Assembly (NCBI RefSeq): GCF_001517625.2
Contig: NZ_LN999826.1
Location: 186,001 to 250,000, forward strand
Length of the DNA stretch: 64,000 nt
Source: Clostridium sp. AT4
GTDB taxonomy: Bacteria > Bacillota > Clostridia > Lachnospirales > Lachnospiraceae
Direction: 5' to 3'
Positions 13,954-21,716 of this stretch are shown piece after piece. The notes below the pieces were generated by a model. The model did no database searches. It was not told where the DNA came from and saw nothing but the letters and a program-made list of their open reading frames with translations. A program made the position numbers and the translations under genes. How positions within the stretch are numbered: position 1 is the stretch's first letter; each line of letters opens with the position of its first letter.

Positions 13954-14532
13954 ATGTCATTAGTGGATTTACGGACAAGAAAAACCTCTAGGGGAACTGT
14001 AGTTTTGTATCATGGCTCATCCTGTATGGACATAGAGAAATTTGATATACAGTATTCCAGAGACTATTTGGACTTTGGGGTAGGTATGTACTTTACGACT
14101 AATAGAGAGCAGGCGATGCTATGGTCAATTACGAAAAGTAGATTTGGGGCAGTGTATGAGGTGGAAATTGACTTGGATCAGGTTGATTTAAAGCAGTTTT
14201 TAAGGTACGACAACGAGTTTATCAATACATTCTGTTTATGTAGAGCTGGATTTGAGCCGGATGCAAATGCAATTAAAGGATACAATGCTATATATGGCTA
14301 TATGATTGATAATGACAGAGCTGCTATTGTTAAGAGTACCAATGACTATGTAATTGGGAAAGCAACTGAAGCAGAGGTTAGAAATAGCATTCGAGTATTT
14401 GAATCAAAGGATCAGCTGTGTATAAAAGAACAGTGGATTTTGGATCAAATGCAGATCAAATGGAAAGGAATCACAGAAAAAGTAGATGGCTTTCCAAGAG
14501 GAGACAGGAGGTCTGTAAAATGGAAAAAATAG
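13954..14532 (+). CDS. DUF3990 protein, ADP-ribosyltransferase-like fold
   Basis: The 192-residue protein has the DUF3990 pattern: LYHGSS near residue 21, then DIQYSRDYLDFGVGMYFTTNREQAMLW, where a conserved His, an Asp-Phe-Gly, a Tyr and a Thr-Thr element form the family signature. The family has been placed in the ADP-ribosyltransferase superfamily (HYE type) on fold grounds; I have not verified a structure. Such proteins often occur with small partners, as here on both sides. It could be a toxin of a toxin-antitoxin or defence module, or a nucleotide-modifying enzyme. The start abuts the preceding stop. Confidence 0.8.
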   Translation: MSLVDLRTRKTSRGTVVLYHGSSCMDIEKFDIQYSRDYLDFGVGMYFTTNREQAMLWSITKSRFGAVYEVEIDLDQVDLKQFLRYDNEFINTFCLCRAGFEPDANAIKGYNAIYGYMIDNDRAAIVKSTNDYVIGKATEAEVRNSIRVFESKDQLCIKEQWILDQMQIKWKGITEKVDGFPRGDRRSVKWKK

Positions 14533-14825
14533 ATTCTTTAAAAGATGTAATAGGAGCAAAGGTAGCAATCATGGTAGAGATTATGACGCATATTTTAGGT
14601 TGTTCCTATTCAGATGCCTACTACATTATTGTAGGTTCAGACACATACCATCTTATGCAAGAGCAAGTTTATAAGACGCTGCATGACAGTCCTCAGGCGA
14701 ACTTGTCTGATATAGGCGAGGAGTTAAGGAAAGCGGGAAATAAACTGGGACAGATGATAACGGATACCAATATTAAGCGTGCAATGCTTCAAATGCGAGA
14801 AGAGAACATTCGGAAAAATGATTAG
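14520..14825 (+). CDS. Small helical protein, possibly DUF3791-like, 101 aa
   Basis: The ATG at 14520 overlaps the end of the DUF3990 gene by 13 bases and follows ACAGGAGG at a good distance. Its core, YSDAYYIIVGSDTYHLMQEQVYKTLHDSPQANLSDIGEEL, resembles the DUF3791 pattern (a short helical pair followed by LH and a conserved acidic motif) found next to DUF3990 genes. It probably forms a unit with the DUF3990 protein, perhaps as an antitoxin or regulator. The assignment is tentative. Confidence 0.5.
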   Translation: MEKIDSLKDVIGAKVAIMVEIMTHILGCSYSDAYYIIVGSDTYHLMQEQVYKTLHDSPQANLSDIGEELRKAGNKLGQMITDTNIKRAMLQMREENIRKND

Positions 14826-15147
14826 CGTAAGAGAATTAAAGGGAATAGACGAACATTTAAAGGAAATAGACAGGTTGATTCAGTTGTCCCCTAAGAGGGC
14901 GGTTGACCATTCTCAGATTAGAAACCCGAAAGAGATTGAAAGGCATGAGCAAATGAAGCAGTATGCTTTGCGGTTGGGGATTAACCTTTATATGACGGAT
15001 GATACAGAATCCGGTTATGACAAAGATAAAGAAGAAGCATATCTGTTTATTACGAGGGGACAGAAAGTTCCAGAAGAGCTTGAAAGAAAGCTGATTCAGA
15101 GAGAACAGGACAGGATATCCAGAGAGACAGAAACAAAAAGAAAATGA
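14818..15147 (+). CDS. Hypothetical protein, 109 aa
   Basis: ATG 14818 overlaps the preceding stop by 8 bases. The product is Lys/Glu/Arg-rich, mostly helical (LKEIDRLIQLSPKRAVDHSQIRNPKEIERHEQMKQYALRLGINLYM) and ends in a charged tail (RISRETETKRK). No family was recognised. The overlap places it in the same operon as the DUF3990 gene, so it may be another partner. Confidence 0.6.
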   Translation: MISVRELKGIDEHLKEIDRLIQLSPKRAVDHSQIRNPKEIERHEQMKQYALRLGINLYMTDDTESGYDKDKEEAYLFITRGQKVPEELERKLIQREQDRISRETETKRK

Positions 15148-15173
15148 AGCATAAATAGTCAGGTGGTGCTTTT

Positions 15174-15515
15174 GTGGAGACAATAAGCAAAGAAAGCATA
15201 CTGAACAAACTTTCAGAGATAAGCAGAAATACAGGGTTGATATTAGGTTTAGCTGGTTCTTATGCCAGAGGAACAAATGATAAGGATAGTGACATAGATA
15301 TTGTAGTGGATACAAAGGAGCTTGATATTCCTACAATAGAAAAATTGAAAAATGCTTTTGTTCCGATGAAAGCAGATGTGCTGATTACAGATTTGCTTAA
15401 ACAAGAAGATACGGCATTGGATGACCTGTTGATCAGCATAGGAGTGGGAAAAAATCTGGATAGTGTTTATAAGAGCATTATGAGAGAGGTGATCTGGGTT
15501 GGCGAAAAGTCTTAG
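15174..15515 (+). CDS. Minimal nucleotidyltransferase (MNT type)
   Basis: The 113-residue protein has the polymerase-beta nucleotidyltransferase signature GSYARGTNDKDSDIDIVVD (about residues 24-42): GS followed 10 residues on by DxD metal-binding acids. MntA proteins of this size are antitoxins that AMPylate HepT toxins. No HepT-like gene follows; the next 690 bases hold no gene, so the partner is missing or is one of the upstream small proteins. The start is GTG 15174 with CAGGTGG upstream. The gene closes the DUF3990 operon, which ends at the terminator at 15564. Confidence 0.8.
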   Translation: METISKESILNKLSEISRNTGLILGLAGSYARGTNDKDSDIDIVVDTKELDIPTIEKLKNAFVPMKADVLITDLLKQEDTALDDLLISIGVGKNLDSVYKSIMREVIWVGEKS

Positions 15516-15563
15516 CGATAAAAGCGGTTAAGGCTTTAATCAAGAGTTGTACCGAAAGGAAGT

Positions 15564-15600
15564 CAGGTGGGACATAAAGTCTCGCCTGTCTTTTGGTTTA
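15564..15600 (+). terminator. Terminator after the nucleotidyltransferase
   Basis: CAGGTGGGAC (15564-15573) pairs over 10 bases, two of them G-T, with GTCTCGCCTG (15579-15588), followed by TCTTTTGGTTT. Confidence 0.65.
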
Positions 15601-16205
15601 TGGGGATGCAGCGTTTCGGTGTGCTGGTGGCAGCTTCTAAGAAATCGAGTTGGAGCGTGGAAAATGAAAATGCAGCCAGCATATGAGTGGATTTATGGGT
15701 GCGTATGAGAACCGGACAGGCTGTAAAACAAATAGGAGCAGTTGTTGGAAAATATAAGAAGGAGACAAATAAAATCCCGAACTAAAAAACAAGTCGGATT
15801 CTGCTTGGAAATCGGAGTATGGCGTGGAAATTTCTAAAAGGTTGGCAGTACCGGAAAATTTAGGGTGCGTTGCGCTTCCGGCTTGTCAAAATAAAAGAGA
15901 GAGAAAAAAACGGATAGGTATGTGGTGGGAGATAGGTTGAGAGACGGGACGAAGTTTGAAAAAGTATGAAAAAGTAGCGATTCTGATGGTATGAGGTTCG
16001 AGGTGCGAAAGTTGGTTTTATAGAGGGAAAAATAAGTAGTAAGTCAGGCGGTCTCCAGATCTGCGACAGTTGTAGCAGTTTGAGAGAAAATGCAAGCAAG
16101 TCGGTAAAAGGAAGAAACATTGCTGCAATCCGCTGGAACTGATTTTCCGGCTTCTTTTTATAAATGGGTATATTTTATTTCATTTATAAAAAGGGGTTGA
16201 TACAT
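15601..16205. other. No supported gene
   Basis: Over 600 bases with no convincing ORF on either strand. The plus strand is purine-rich and holds no obvious repeat. A promoter for the resolvase gene may lie near 16160-16200 (AT-rich), but no clear -35/-10 pair was assigned. Confidence 0.45.
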
Positions 16206-16913
16206 ATGATTTATGGATATGCTCGTATTTCATCGCCGAGGCAGAACATTGAGAGACAGATCCGAAATATTAAGGGTGCATACCCAGAGGCAGTTGTGAT
16301 ACAGGAAGTGTTTACTGGTACAAACTATAAAGACCGGAAGCGTCTGAAGGGAATTGTCCGGCGTGTAAAGGCTGACGATACGATTGTGTTTGACAGTGTT
16401 TCCCGAATGAGCAGAAATGCGAAGGAAGGCTTTGAACTGTATGAAGAGCTGTTTAATCGTGGGATTCATCTGGTATTCTTAAAAGAGCCGCATATCAATA
16501 CAGATGTTTATCGTAGAAATATGAATCCTGACATTCAAATGACCGGAGAGAAAGCAGATATTCTTCTGGAGGCTGTGAAACGGTATCTGCTGGAAGTAGC
16601 GAAGGATCAGATCCGGATTGCGTTTGAGCAGTCAGAAAAAGAGGTTATGGATTTACGGCAAAGAACGAAAGAGGGAATCGAAACGGCAAGACTGAATGGA
16701 AAACAGATTGGACAGGTCAAGGGTGCGAAGCTTGAGACGAAGAAGAGCGTAGAAGCCAAAGAGCTGATTAAAAAGCATTCCCGCAGCTTTGACGGCAATC
16801 TAAATGATAAAGAGTGCATGAAATTAGCCGGAGTCAGTCGGAATACCTTTTATAAATATAAACGGGAGCTGTTGGAGAAAGAGAACATTTGTGAAAAGGA
16901 ACGCATGGAGTAA
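16206..16913 (+). CDS. Serine recombinase (resolvase/invertase family)
   Basis: The 235-residue protein has the resolvase N-terminal catalytic domain: YARISSPRQN, whose Ser is the nucleophile, the hinge RRVKADDTIVFDSVSRMSRN, and a C-terminal helix-turn-helix (SGVSRNTFYKYKRE-like, KLAGVSRNTFYKYK). It could resolve or invert DNA inside the element, or be a relic of another transposon. ATG 16206 is chosen because the frame upstream of it (GIFYFIYKKG) has no ribosome binding site. A strong terminator follows at 16945-16997. Confidence 0.85.
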   Translation: MIYGYARISSPRQNIERQIRNIKGAYPEAVVIQEVFTGTNYKDRKRLKGIVRRVKADDTIVFDSVSRMSRNAKEGFELYEELFNRGIHLVFLKEPHINTDVYRRNMNPDIQMTGEKADILLEAVKRYLLEVAKDQIRIAFEQSEKEVMDLRQRTKEGIETARLNGKQIGQVKGAKLETKKSVEAKELIKKHSRSFDGNLNDKECMKLAGVSRNTFYKYKRELLEKENICEKERME

Positions 16914-16944
16914 AGATAGAACGGTTTATCTGGACGGATGAAAT

Positions 16945-16997
16945 CAAAACGGGTCAGGCTTGGAGGAGAATCAAGGTCTGGCTTGTTTTGATTTTTG
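16945..16997 (+). terminator. Terminator after serine recombinase
   Basis: AATCAAAACGGGTCAGGCTT (about 16943-16961) pairs with AAGGTCTGGCTTGTTTTGATT (about 16972-16992), with a few G-T pairs, followed by TTTTG. It is the strongest hairpin in this region. Confidence 0.75.
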
Positions 16998-17952
16998 AGG
17001 AACCGTCAAGGTCTGAAAAATCTTATTGAAATATAAAAAATCTTACAAATTATTTGAATAAGGTGTTATGGCGATTTTTTTTGAGAAAATCAGGCGAAAA
17101 CGAGGGATTTTCCGGGGCGAAAAAGCCTTTGTATGAAAATGGTTTGAAATCTTTCTTATTTCAAGAGGGTTGAAGTAAGAAAATACGGAAAAAACGCTGT
17201 GTCCGGCATGGTTCAAAGTGGAGTGGATGCGTGTTGCAATGTTGTCTGGGTAGCATTGGCTCTATGTTGGCTTTTGAATCCAATGACGCAAAGAGTAAAT
17301 CGTGGAAGCTTTAAGGATCTGAAAGGGTATGAATGTTCCATAGATAGCTTGTGTTGGATTGAATAATGGAGAAAAGCGGCTTAGCAGTCCGGTTTCTGTT
17401 GGGTGTCCTTGCTCCATCATCTGCCTGTAAATTTTGTGAACAATAGCTTTCAAAATGGAGTGGAGCATGATTGTGAAATGCAATAATGAAAATGCGGATA
17501 GAAAATAAGAAATCCGGTTGACAGGCTGCAATATAAGAACAGCGTGCCGGAACGGTTTGGAGTTTATCCGGCTGACATTCATAAGGATTAGAACCGAGTG
17601 CAGAGTGGGTGTATGCATTGGAACTGGAAAAAACGGAATATCAGAAATAATAGAAAAAATGCTAGAGACAGGTTATGTCAAGAAAACAACATTCTCTGAC
17701 GGAATAGGTATCTATGGGAGGACAGGCTTTGTTTTCCTGTTTAGCTGGAAATGGAATCAAAATGACATGGCAGCCAGAGATTCAGGAGATAAGGGATAAA
17801 AAGTCAGAAAAAATGGCGGCAGATTGGTATGAGGGGATGGACATTGGAAGATGTCCGAGTCCAACATCTGGATTTCTCATTGTAAGCCTGAAAATCAGCT
17901 TTCGATTGTGGAATGGGTGTTTTTATTTATAAATTTTTGAGAAAGGACGGTT
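16998..17952. other. No supported gene
   Basis: About 950 bases with short frames only (for example 17518-17799 and 17714-17932), none with a ribosome binding site and a recognisable product. One hairpin (GAAAATC at about 17093 with GATTTTC at about 17115) was noticed. It may be eroded accessory DNA. Confidence 0.5.
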
Positions 17953-18195
17953 ATGGCTATGGCGATTGATACAAAAGTAACCGAGGAAGAGATCCGTAAA
18001 GTGTATGCAGAGGTCGTGAGGGGAAATGTTTTGAGCATTGTTCATCGTCCCAGTAACCGAGTGGTGCTTCAGGTTGTGATTTATCCGCAGGGAGATATGG
18101 CAATCACGCATAGATTCTATATGGATCTTGCAAAGCGTCTGTTGAAGTACTGCAAAGAGGTGTATGTGGATCTGTATCCGAATAACAGGAGGTAG
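17953..18195 (+). CDS. Hypothetical protein, 80 aa
   Basis: ATG 17953 follows GAAAGGACGG. The product (AIDTKVTEEEIRKVYAEVVRGNVLSIVHRPSNRVVLQVVIYPQGDMAITHRFYMDLAKRLLKYCKE) is a mixed alpha/beta protein of unknown family. It is followed by a terminator, so it is probably a monocistronic gene. Confidence 0.6.
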   Translation: MAMAIDTKVTEEEIRKVYAEVVRGNVLSIVHRPSNRVVLQVVIYPQGDMAITHRFYMDLAKRLLKYCKEVYVDLYPNNRR

Positions 18196-18212
18196 GAGAG
18201 CGTAAGAAAAAG

Positions 18213-18246
18213 GCTGGACAGGGTCAATCCTGTGTCCGGCTTTTTT
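18213..18246 (+). terminator. Terminator after 80-aa ORF
   Basis: GCTGGACAGG (18213-18222) pairs, with a 2-base bulge, with CCTGTGTCCGGC (18229-18240), followed by TTTTTT. Confidence 0.8.
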
Positions 18247-18267
18247 CATGCTGTTTGGTATGGTTGA

Positions 18268-18497
18268 TAGAAAACAGTTAGAGATAAAAAAATGTGAAAA
18301 ATGGTAGACAGCCAAAGCCAGACCATAAGCATTTTTGAGGGTGCTGGTAGAAAATCCGATTGAGATAAAAAAGTAAGAAAAACAGGAGGCAGGCAGAATC
18401 AATCATAAGCATTTGGAACTGCTGATAGAAAATCCGATTGAGATAAAAAAGTAAGAAAAACAGGAGACAGGCAGATTCCGATCATAGGCATAGAGAG
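18268..18497 (+). repeat. Three tandem repeats of about 78-80 bp
   Basis: Copies start at TAGAAAA at 18268, 18348 and 18426. The last two are very similar (AAAATCCGATTGAGATAAAA, then a Gly/Ala-rich CAGGAGRCAGGCAGA segment); the first has diverged. No coding function is supported. The stretch ends just before the leader of the 275-aa ORF. Confidence 0.7.
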
Positions 18498-18556
18498 ATA
18501 GAAAAATTAACAAGTGTATGTTAAAATTGAACTATCGAGTAGCCGGAGGTGGTTGT

Positions 18557-19384
18557 ATGACAATCTATGAACTGAATGATAAGCTGGAGTTAAGCAACGG
18601 GAGAGCCAGAAAAGAGGTATCGAAAAATGAAGTGATCATCGTCAATATGATGATGCTTGGGTTGATTTGTAAATACATTCAGAAGGAGAACTATAGTAAG
18701 CTGGCAAGAGATCTTCAAATGAGCGAGAAACGCTTACAGAGCCTTAGGAATGGCGTGGATACCAGTGGAAGCAGCACCGTTCTGGATAAGGAGACATTTA
18801 ACCGGATTGGAAAAAAGTTTCGTATTGCGGTCTCAGACCTGCAGAACGGAAATGAGATATGGTGCAGGGATGGATCCGAGAAGCTTATGATTCAGTACCG
18901 GAGGCTGCTATGCTTATATCAGTTGTCGAAATCGACTTGGATATCAGAAGATTATCTGTCCGGTTTATTCGTTGGGAAGGAGTACGATCTTCTGTTAAAA
19001 GGAAGTAAGTCCATTCAGGCGAGAAAACGGGCAAATAAAAGAAAAGCGGATGCAGATGAAGCAGAACGGGCGTTCCTTAAGAAGCTGAAAGAAATCGAGG
19101 GAACTCTGATAGAGCAGCTGCGAGAGGACTATGAGCATACCGCTGGAATAGACAGAGAGGGAGAACGGGAATACAATCGGGTTTTGAACTACTTCAAGTT
19201 TGGGGACGGAAAAAGTTCGATGCAGCAATGGGTACGGGAAGAGACCGTGAGAATGAGCAAATGGGATTATGAGGCATTGAAGGAAGTAGACGGGGAACCT
19301 TTGAGAAACTACCTGACAGAGTTAAGGAGACAGCAAACATTTGTTCAGGCGTTGTTGCTCTTGCCGGATAAGAGAAAAAAATAG
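18557..19384 (+). CDS. Hypothetical protein, 275 aa
   Basis: ATG 18557 follows GGAGGTGG. The protein is charged and helical: residues 20-65 (KNEVIIVNMMMLGLICKYIQKENYSKLARDLQMSEKRLQSLRNG) look like a compact HTH-containing helical bundle, and the rest (including a Lys/Arg-rich KSIQARKRANKRKADADEAERAFLKKLKEIEGTLIEQL coiled coil) is hydrophilic. No family was recognised. DNA binding is plausible from the SKLARDLQMSEKRLQSLR segment. Confidence 0.65.
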   Translation: MTIYELNDKLELSNGRARKEVSKNEVIIVNMMMLGLICKYIQKENYSKLARDLQMSEKRLQSLRNGVDTSGSSTVLDKETFNRIGKKFRIAVSDLQNGNEIWCRDGSEKLMIQYRRLLCLYQLSKSTWISEDYLSGLFVGKEYDLLLKGSKSIQARKRANKRKADADEAERAFLKKLKEIEGTLIEQLREDYEHTAGIDREGEREYNRVLNYFKFGDGKSSMQQWVREETVRMSKWDYEALKEVDGEPLRNYLTELRRQQTFVQALLLLPDKRKK

Positions 19385-19889
19385 AAAAATTTGAAAAAAA
19401 ATATGAGAAAAAAGGCGTTAGGCAAGGTTTACCTGACGTCTTTTTTTCATGGTGCTTTCCAATAAAAAGCAAAGACTACTAATACATTACCGATATGCAT
19501 ACTGATTAAGCGTGGACTATTGGTAGAAAAGTGCTTGATATTCAAGAAATACTACCAACATGTTAGTATATACTTGTAAGCGAGAGGGACACAAAACAGT
19601 CCCTAGAGCTTAGAAATCGCCCCCATAACCTAGAAGAAGTGCGCCTGTTTGGCGATTGCAGAGTACTTATTTTGGGGAGTGGTGTGTTCAAGTGGGAAAA
19701 AACGGTGTAAAAGTGGCTTGTTTATGCAGAATAACATAAAAATATCATAAATAGACAGAATATTCAAACAGAAATGGAGGGGATAGCAGCAAAAAACTGC
19801 ACCTTGACAACTGAATATGGATGATTAGACGCTAAATGCTTTTGCGCTTTAATATAGAAAATTATTATACATCAAAGGAGAAAATGAAC
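19385..19889. other. Intergenic region with candidate oriT
   Basis: About 500 bases without a gene. It contains the structured region at 19585-19677, including a MobQ-type nic motif, and the sequence CACCTTGACAACTGAATA (about 19800-19817) shortly upstream of the next gene's leader. The absence of coding capacity together with several inverted repeats is typical of transfer origins. Confidence 0.55.
19585..19677 (+). other. Candidate oriT (MobQ nic motif)
   Basis: AGGGAC/GTCCCT (19585-19604) is a perfect hairpin. Further on, AATCGCC (19615-19621) is complementary to GGCGATT (19651-19657) and encloses AAGTGCGCC (19637-19645), the core of the RSF1010/MobQ nic sequence (AAGTGCG then CC). CCCCATAA (19621-19628) can also pair with TTAT-TTT-GGGG (19667-19677), which would create a pseudoknot with the first pair. 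The relaxase family in element 1 (MobA/MobL) is the type that cuts this sequence. Confidence 0.5.
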
Positions 19890-20540
19890 ATGAGTGACAA
19901 GATGATTACATTAGATAGAAAAGATAAGAACCTTATTTATGAGAATACAGAAATGAGAGTGTTTATGTATGGCATTCGGCATCAGGTAAACGGACGCAAA
20001 AAAATTTGGTTTGCCGTTCAGGATGTGAAAAGCGGACGAATGTATACGGGCATTTCTTCTAGTATGAAGGAGCTCATTTGCAAAGGAAGCGTGTTTGATG
20101 AGTTCTACGACTACGGATTTGACAGGGAAGGCGTGGCGTGTATCAAGGAGAACGCAGTGGAACGGATGGTTACTATGGAATATGAGGAGACTCAGGAGAC
20201 GGAGTTAAGCATCGAGGAGATAAAAGACCGTCTGATTGAGTTGGCAGAACATAATAAAGAGCATGAGAGCTGGAAGATTTTGTGTGGCGAAAAAATATAC
20301 TATAACATACCGACTGGAAAGTTTAAGGAATTGTGCAAGCAGGAGTTTGACTTCTTGAGTTATCGGCAAATCGTGCAGGAGTTTAAGATGCGTGGATATT
20401 TAAAATGCAATAGTGGACGGAATGATTATAAGAATGAGTCGAACGGAGTCAGAGGAATCTGTTTACTGGCTGAAGAAGTTTCCTGTGAGAAGCAGAAACC
20501 CGCAGAGGACAGCACTGGTACAGAGGGGGAGGCGGCATAA
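19890..20540 (+). CDS. Hypothetical protein, 216 aa
   Basis: ATG 19890 has AAAGGAG 9 bases upstream; an earlier in-frame ATG at 19884 is too close to it. The product has mixed alpha/beta character (YGIRHQVNGRKKIWFAVQDVKSGRMYTGISSSMKELICKG), an acidic middle and a C-terminal Glu/Lys region. No family was recognised. It stands between the oriT candidate and the methylase, with which it is probably co-transcribed (stop and next start are one base apart). Confidence 0.6.
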   Translation: MSDKMITLDRKDKNLIYENTEMRVFMYGIRHQVNGRKKIWFAVQDVKSGRMYTGISSSMKELICKGSVFDEFYDYGFDREGVACIKENAVERMVTMEYEETQETELSIEEIKDRLIELAEHNKEHESWKILCGEKIYYNIPTGKFKELCKQEFDFLSYRQIVQEFKMRGYLKCNSGRNDYKNESNGVRGICLLAEEVSCEKQKPAEDSTGTEGEAA

Positions 20541-20541
20541 G

Positions 20542-21408
20542 ATGAAGATTAGCTTAGTACCGTGGACAGGTGGAAAATTCCGTGTGGTGGATACGCTGTA
20601 TCATTTATTCCCAAAGCATACTTCTTATTATGAACCGTTTTTCGGCTCAGGGGCGGTGCTGATCAATAAAAAGAGATGCCGGCATGAGACTGTGAGCGAG
20701 TACAGTAGAGACCTGTATATGTTACATAAGGTGTTGTCCGATCCGGAAAAAAGCCGAGAACTGAGAAGGCGGTTGAGACATCAGGAACTGAACGAGGAAG
20801 CATTTCTGAAGGCGAAAAGAATCCTGAATGAAGGAAAGGCGCAGGATGATATCGAATGGGCGATGTGTAAGTATCTCAGGATCGTATTATCCTACAACGG
20901 AATGGGAGAGTTTTATCAGCCTTATCTGGGGAGACATTTTACCAGTATGATAGAGCAGAAGTTTCCCGCTGTGACCGAGCGGTATCAGGGAGTAGACATT
21001 CGTTGTCAGGACGGCGTGGAGCTGATACGAGAGGCAAAAGACAAGGAGGATGCATTTGTGTTTGCAGACCCACCCTATCTTCTGAACCTGCGAGGCAACA
21101 AAAAGATTTATGACAATGAAATGGGAGAGAAGGAACATATCCAGATGTTAGAGTACATGCAGGAAGCGAAGTGCAAGATTATGCTCTGCGGCTACTATGA
21201 CAGTGAAAAAAAGGGCGGAGATTTGTATGACAGGCTCTTGGAATATGGATGGAAGCGTTATAAACTGGCGGATCTGGTACAATCCTGTTCCAATCAAAAG
21301 AAAAAAGGCATTGGCGAGGAGTTTATCTGGGTCAACTATGAGCTTCCTCCTCAGGCAAGATTTTATATCCGAATGAGTACGGAAGTCAGCAAAGCGAATA
21401 AAAACTAG
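20542..21408 (+). CDS. D12-class N6-adenine DNA methyltransferase
   Basis: The 288-residue protein begins VPWTGGK, the SAM-binding start of the Dam/D12 class, then YYEPFFGSGAV (FxGxG, residues about 33-37) and the catalytic DPPY at 176-179, in the alpha order. It modifies adenine in a short recognition sequence. No restriction endonuclease gene is adjacent, so it is an orphan methylase, possibly used against host restriction, or to time replication or transfer of the element. Start ATG 20542 follows one base after the preceding stop. Confidence 0.9.
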   Translation: MKISLVPWTGGKFRVVDTLYHLFPKHTSYYEPFFGSGAVLINKKRCRHETVSEYSRDLYMLHKVLSDPEKSRELRRRLRHQELNEEAFLKAKRILNEGKAQDDIEWAMCKYLRIVLSYNGMGEFYQPYLGRHFTSMIEQKFPAVTERYQGVDIRCQDGVELIREAKDKEDAFVFADPPYLLNLRGNKKIYDNEMGEKEHIQMLEYMQEAKCKIMLCGYYDSEKKGGDLYDRLLEYGWKRYKLADLVQSCSNQKKKGIGEEFIWVNYELPPQARFYIRMSTEVSKANKN

Positions 21409-21443
21409 CAGAAAGATTTGTGAAGAATGGCAATAGACAGACG

Positions 21444-21466
21444 GGGAGGGTCAGCGTTACCCTCCC
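21444..21466 (+). terminator. Hairpin before xis2
   Basis: GGGAGGGT (21444-21451) pairs with ACCCTCCC (21459-21466). It lies just upstream of the excisionase ribosome binding site and may separate xis/int transcription from upstream reading. Confidence 0.55.
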
Positions 21467-21485
21467 AGACAGAAAGGAAATGTGT

Positions 21486-21692
21486 ATGGATAACGAAAAA
21501 AGAGTGCCGCTGTGGCATAAATATAGCTTGACGATCCGAGAGGCGAGTGAGTATTTCAATCTGGGAGAAAAGAAGCTCCGTCAGATTATACAGGAGCAGC
21601 CACAGGAGGATTTTATACTGAATAATGGGACAAAGGTACTGATTAAGAGAGTGAAGTTTGAGCAGTTTATGGATGCTGCAAGCTGTGTATAA
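21486..21692 (+). CDS. Excisionase of element 2 (Tn916 Xis family)
   Basis: The 68-residue protein shares the layout of the element 1 excisionase: LWHKYSLTIREASEYFNLGEKKLRQII, then KVLIKRVKFEQFMDAASCV. ATG 21486 is preferred over 21480 because AAAGGAA is 7-8 bases upstream. Its gene ends 24 bases before the integrase start, so the two are co-transcribed, unlike element 1, where a terminator intervenes. Confidence 0.9.
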   Translation: MDNEKRVPLWHKYSLTIREASEYFNLGEKKLRQIIQEQPQEDFILNNGTKVLIKRVKFEQFMDAASCV

Positions 21693-21716
21693 GGGATTAC
21701 GAAAGGGGACAGAGCA

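Noticed and set aside
17518-17799. 93-codon plus-strand frame in the gene-free part of element 2
   Set aside because: No ribosome binding site, no recognisable product and composition like the surrounding non-coding DNA.
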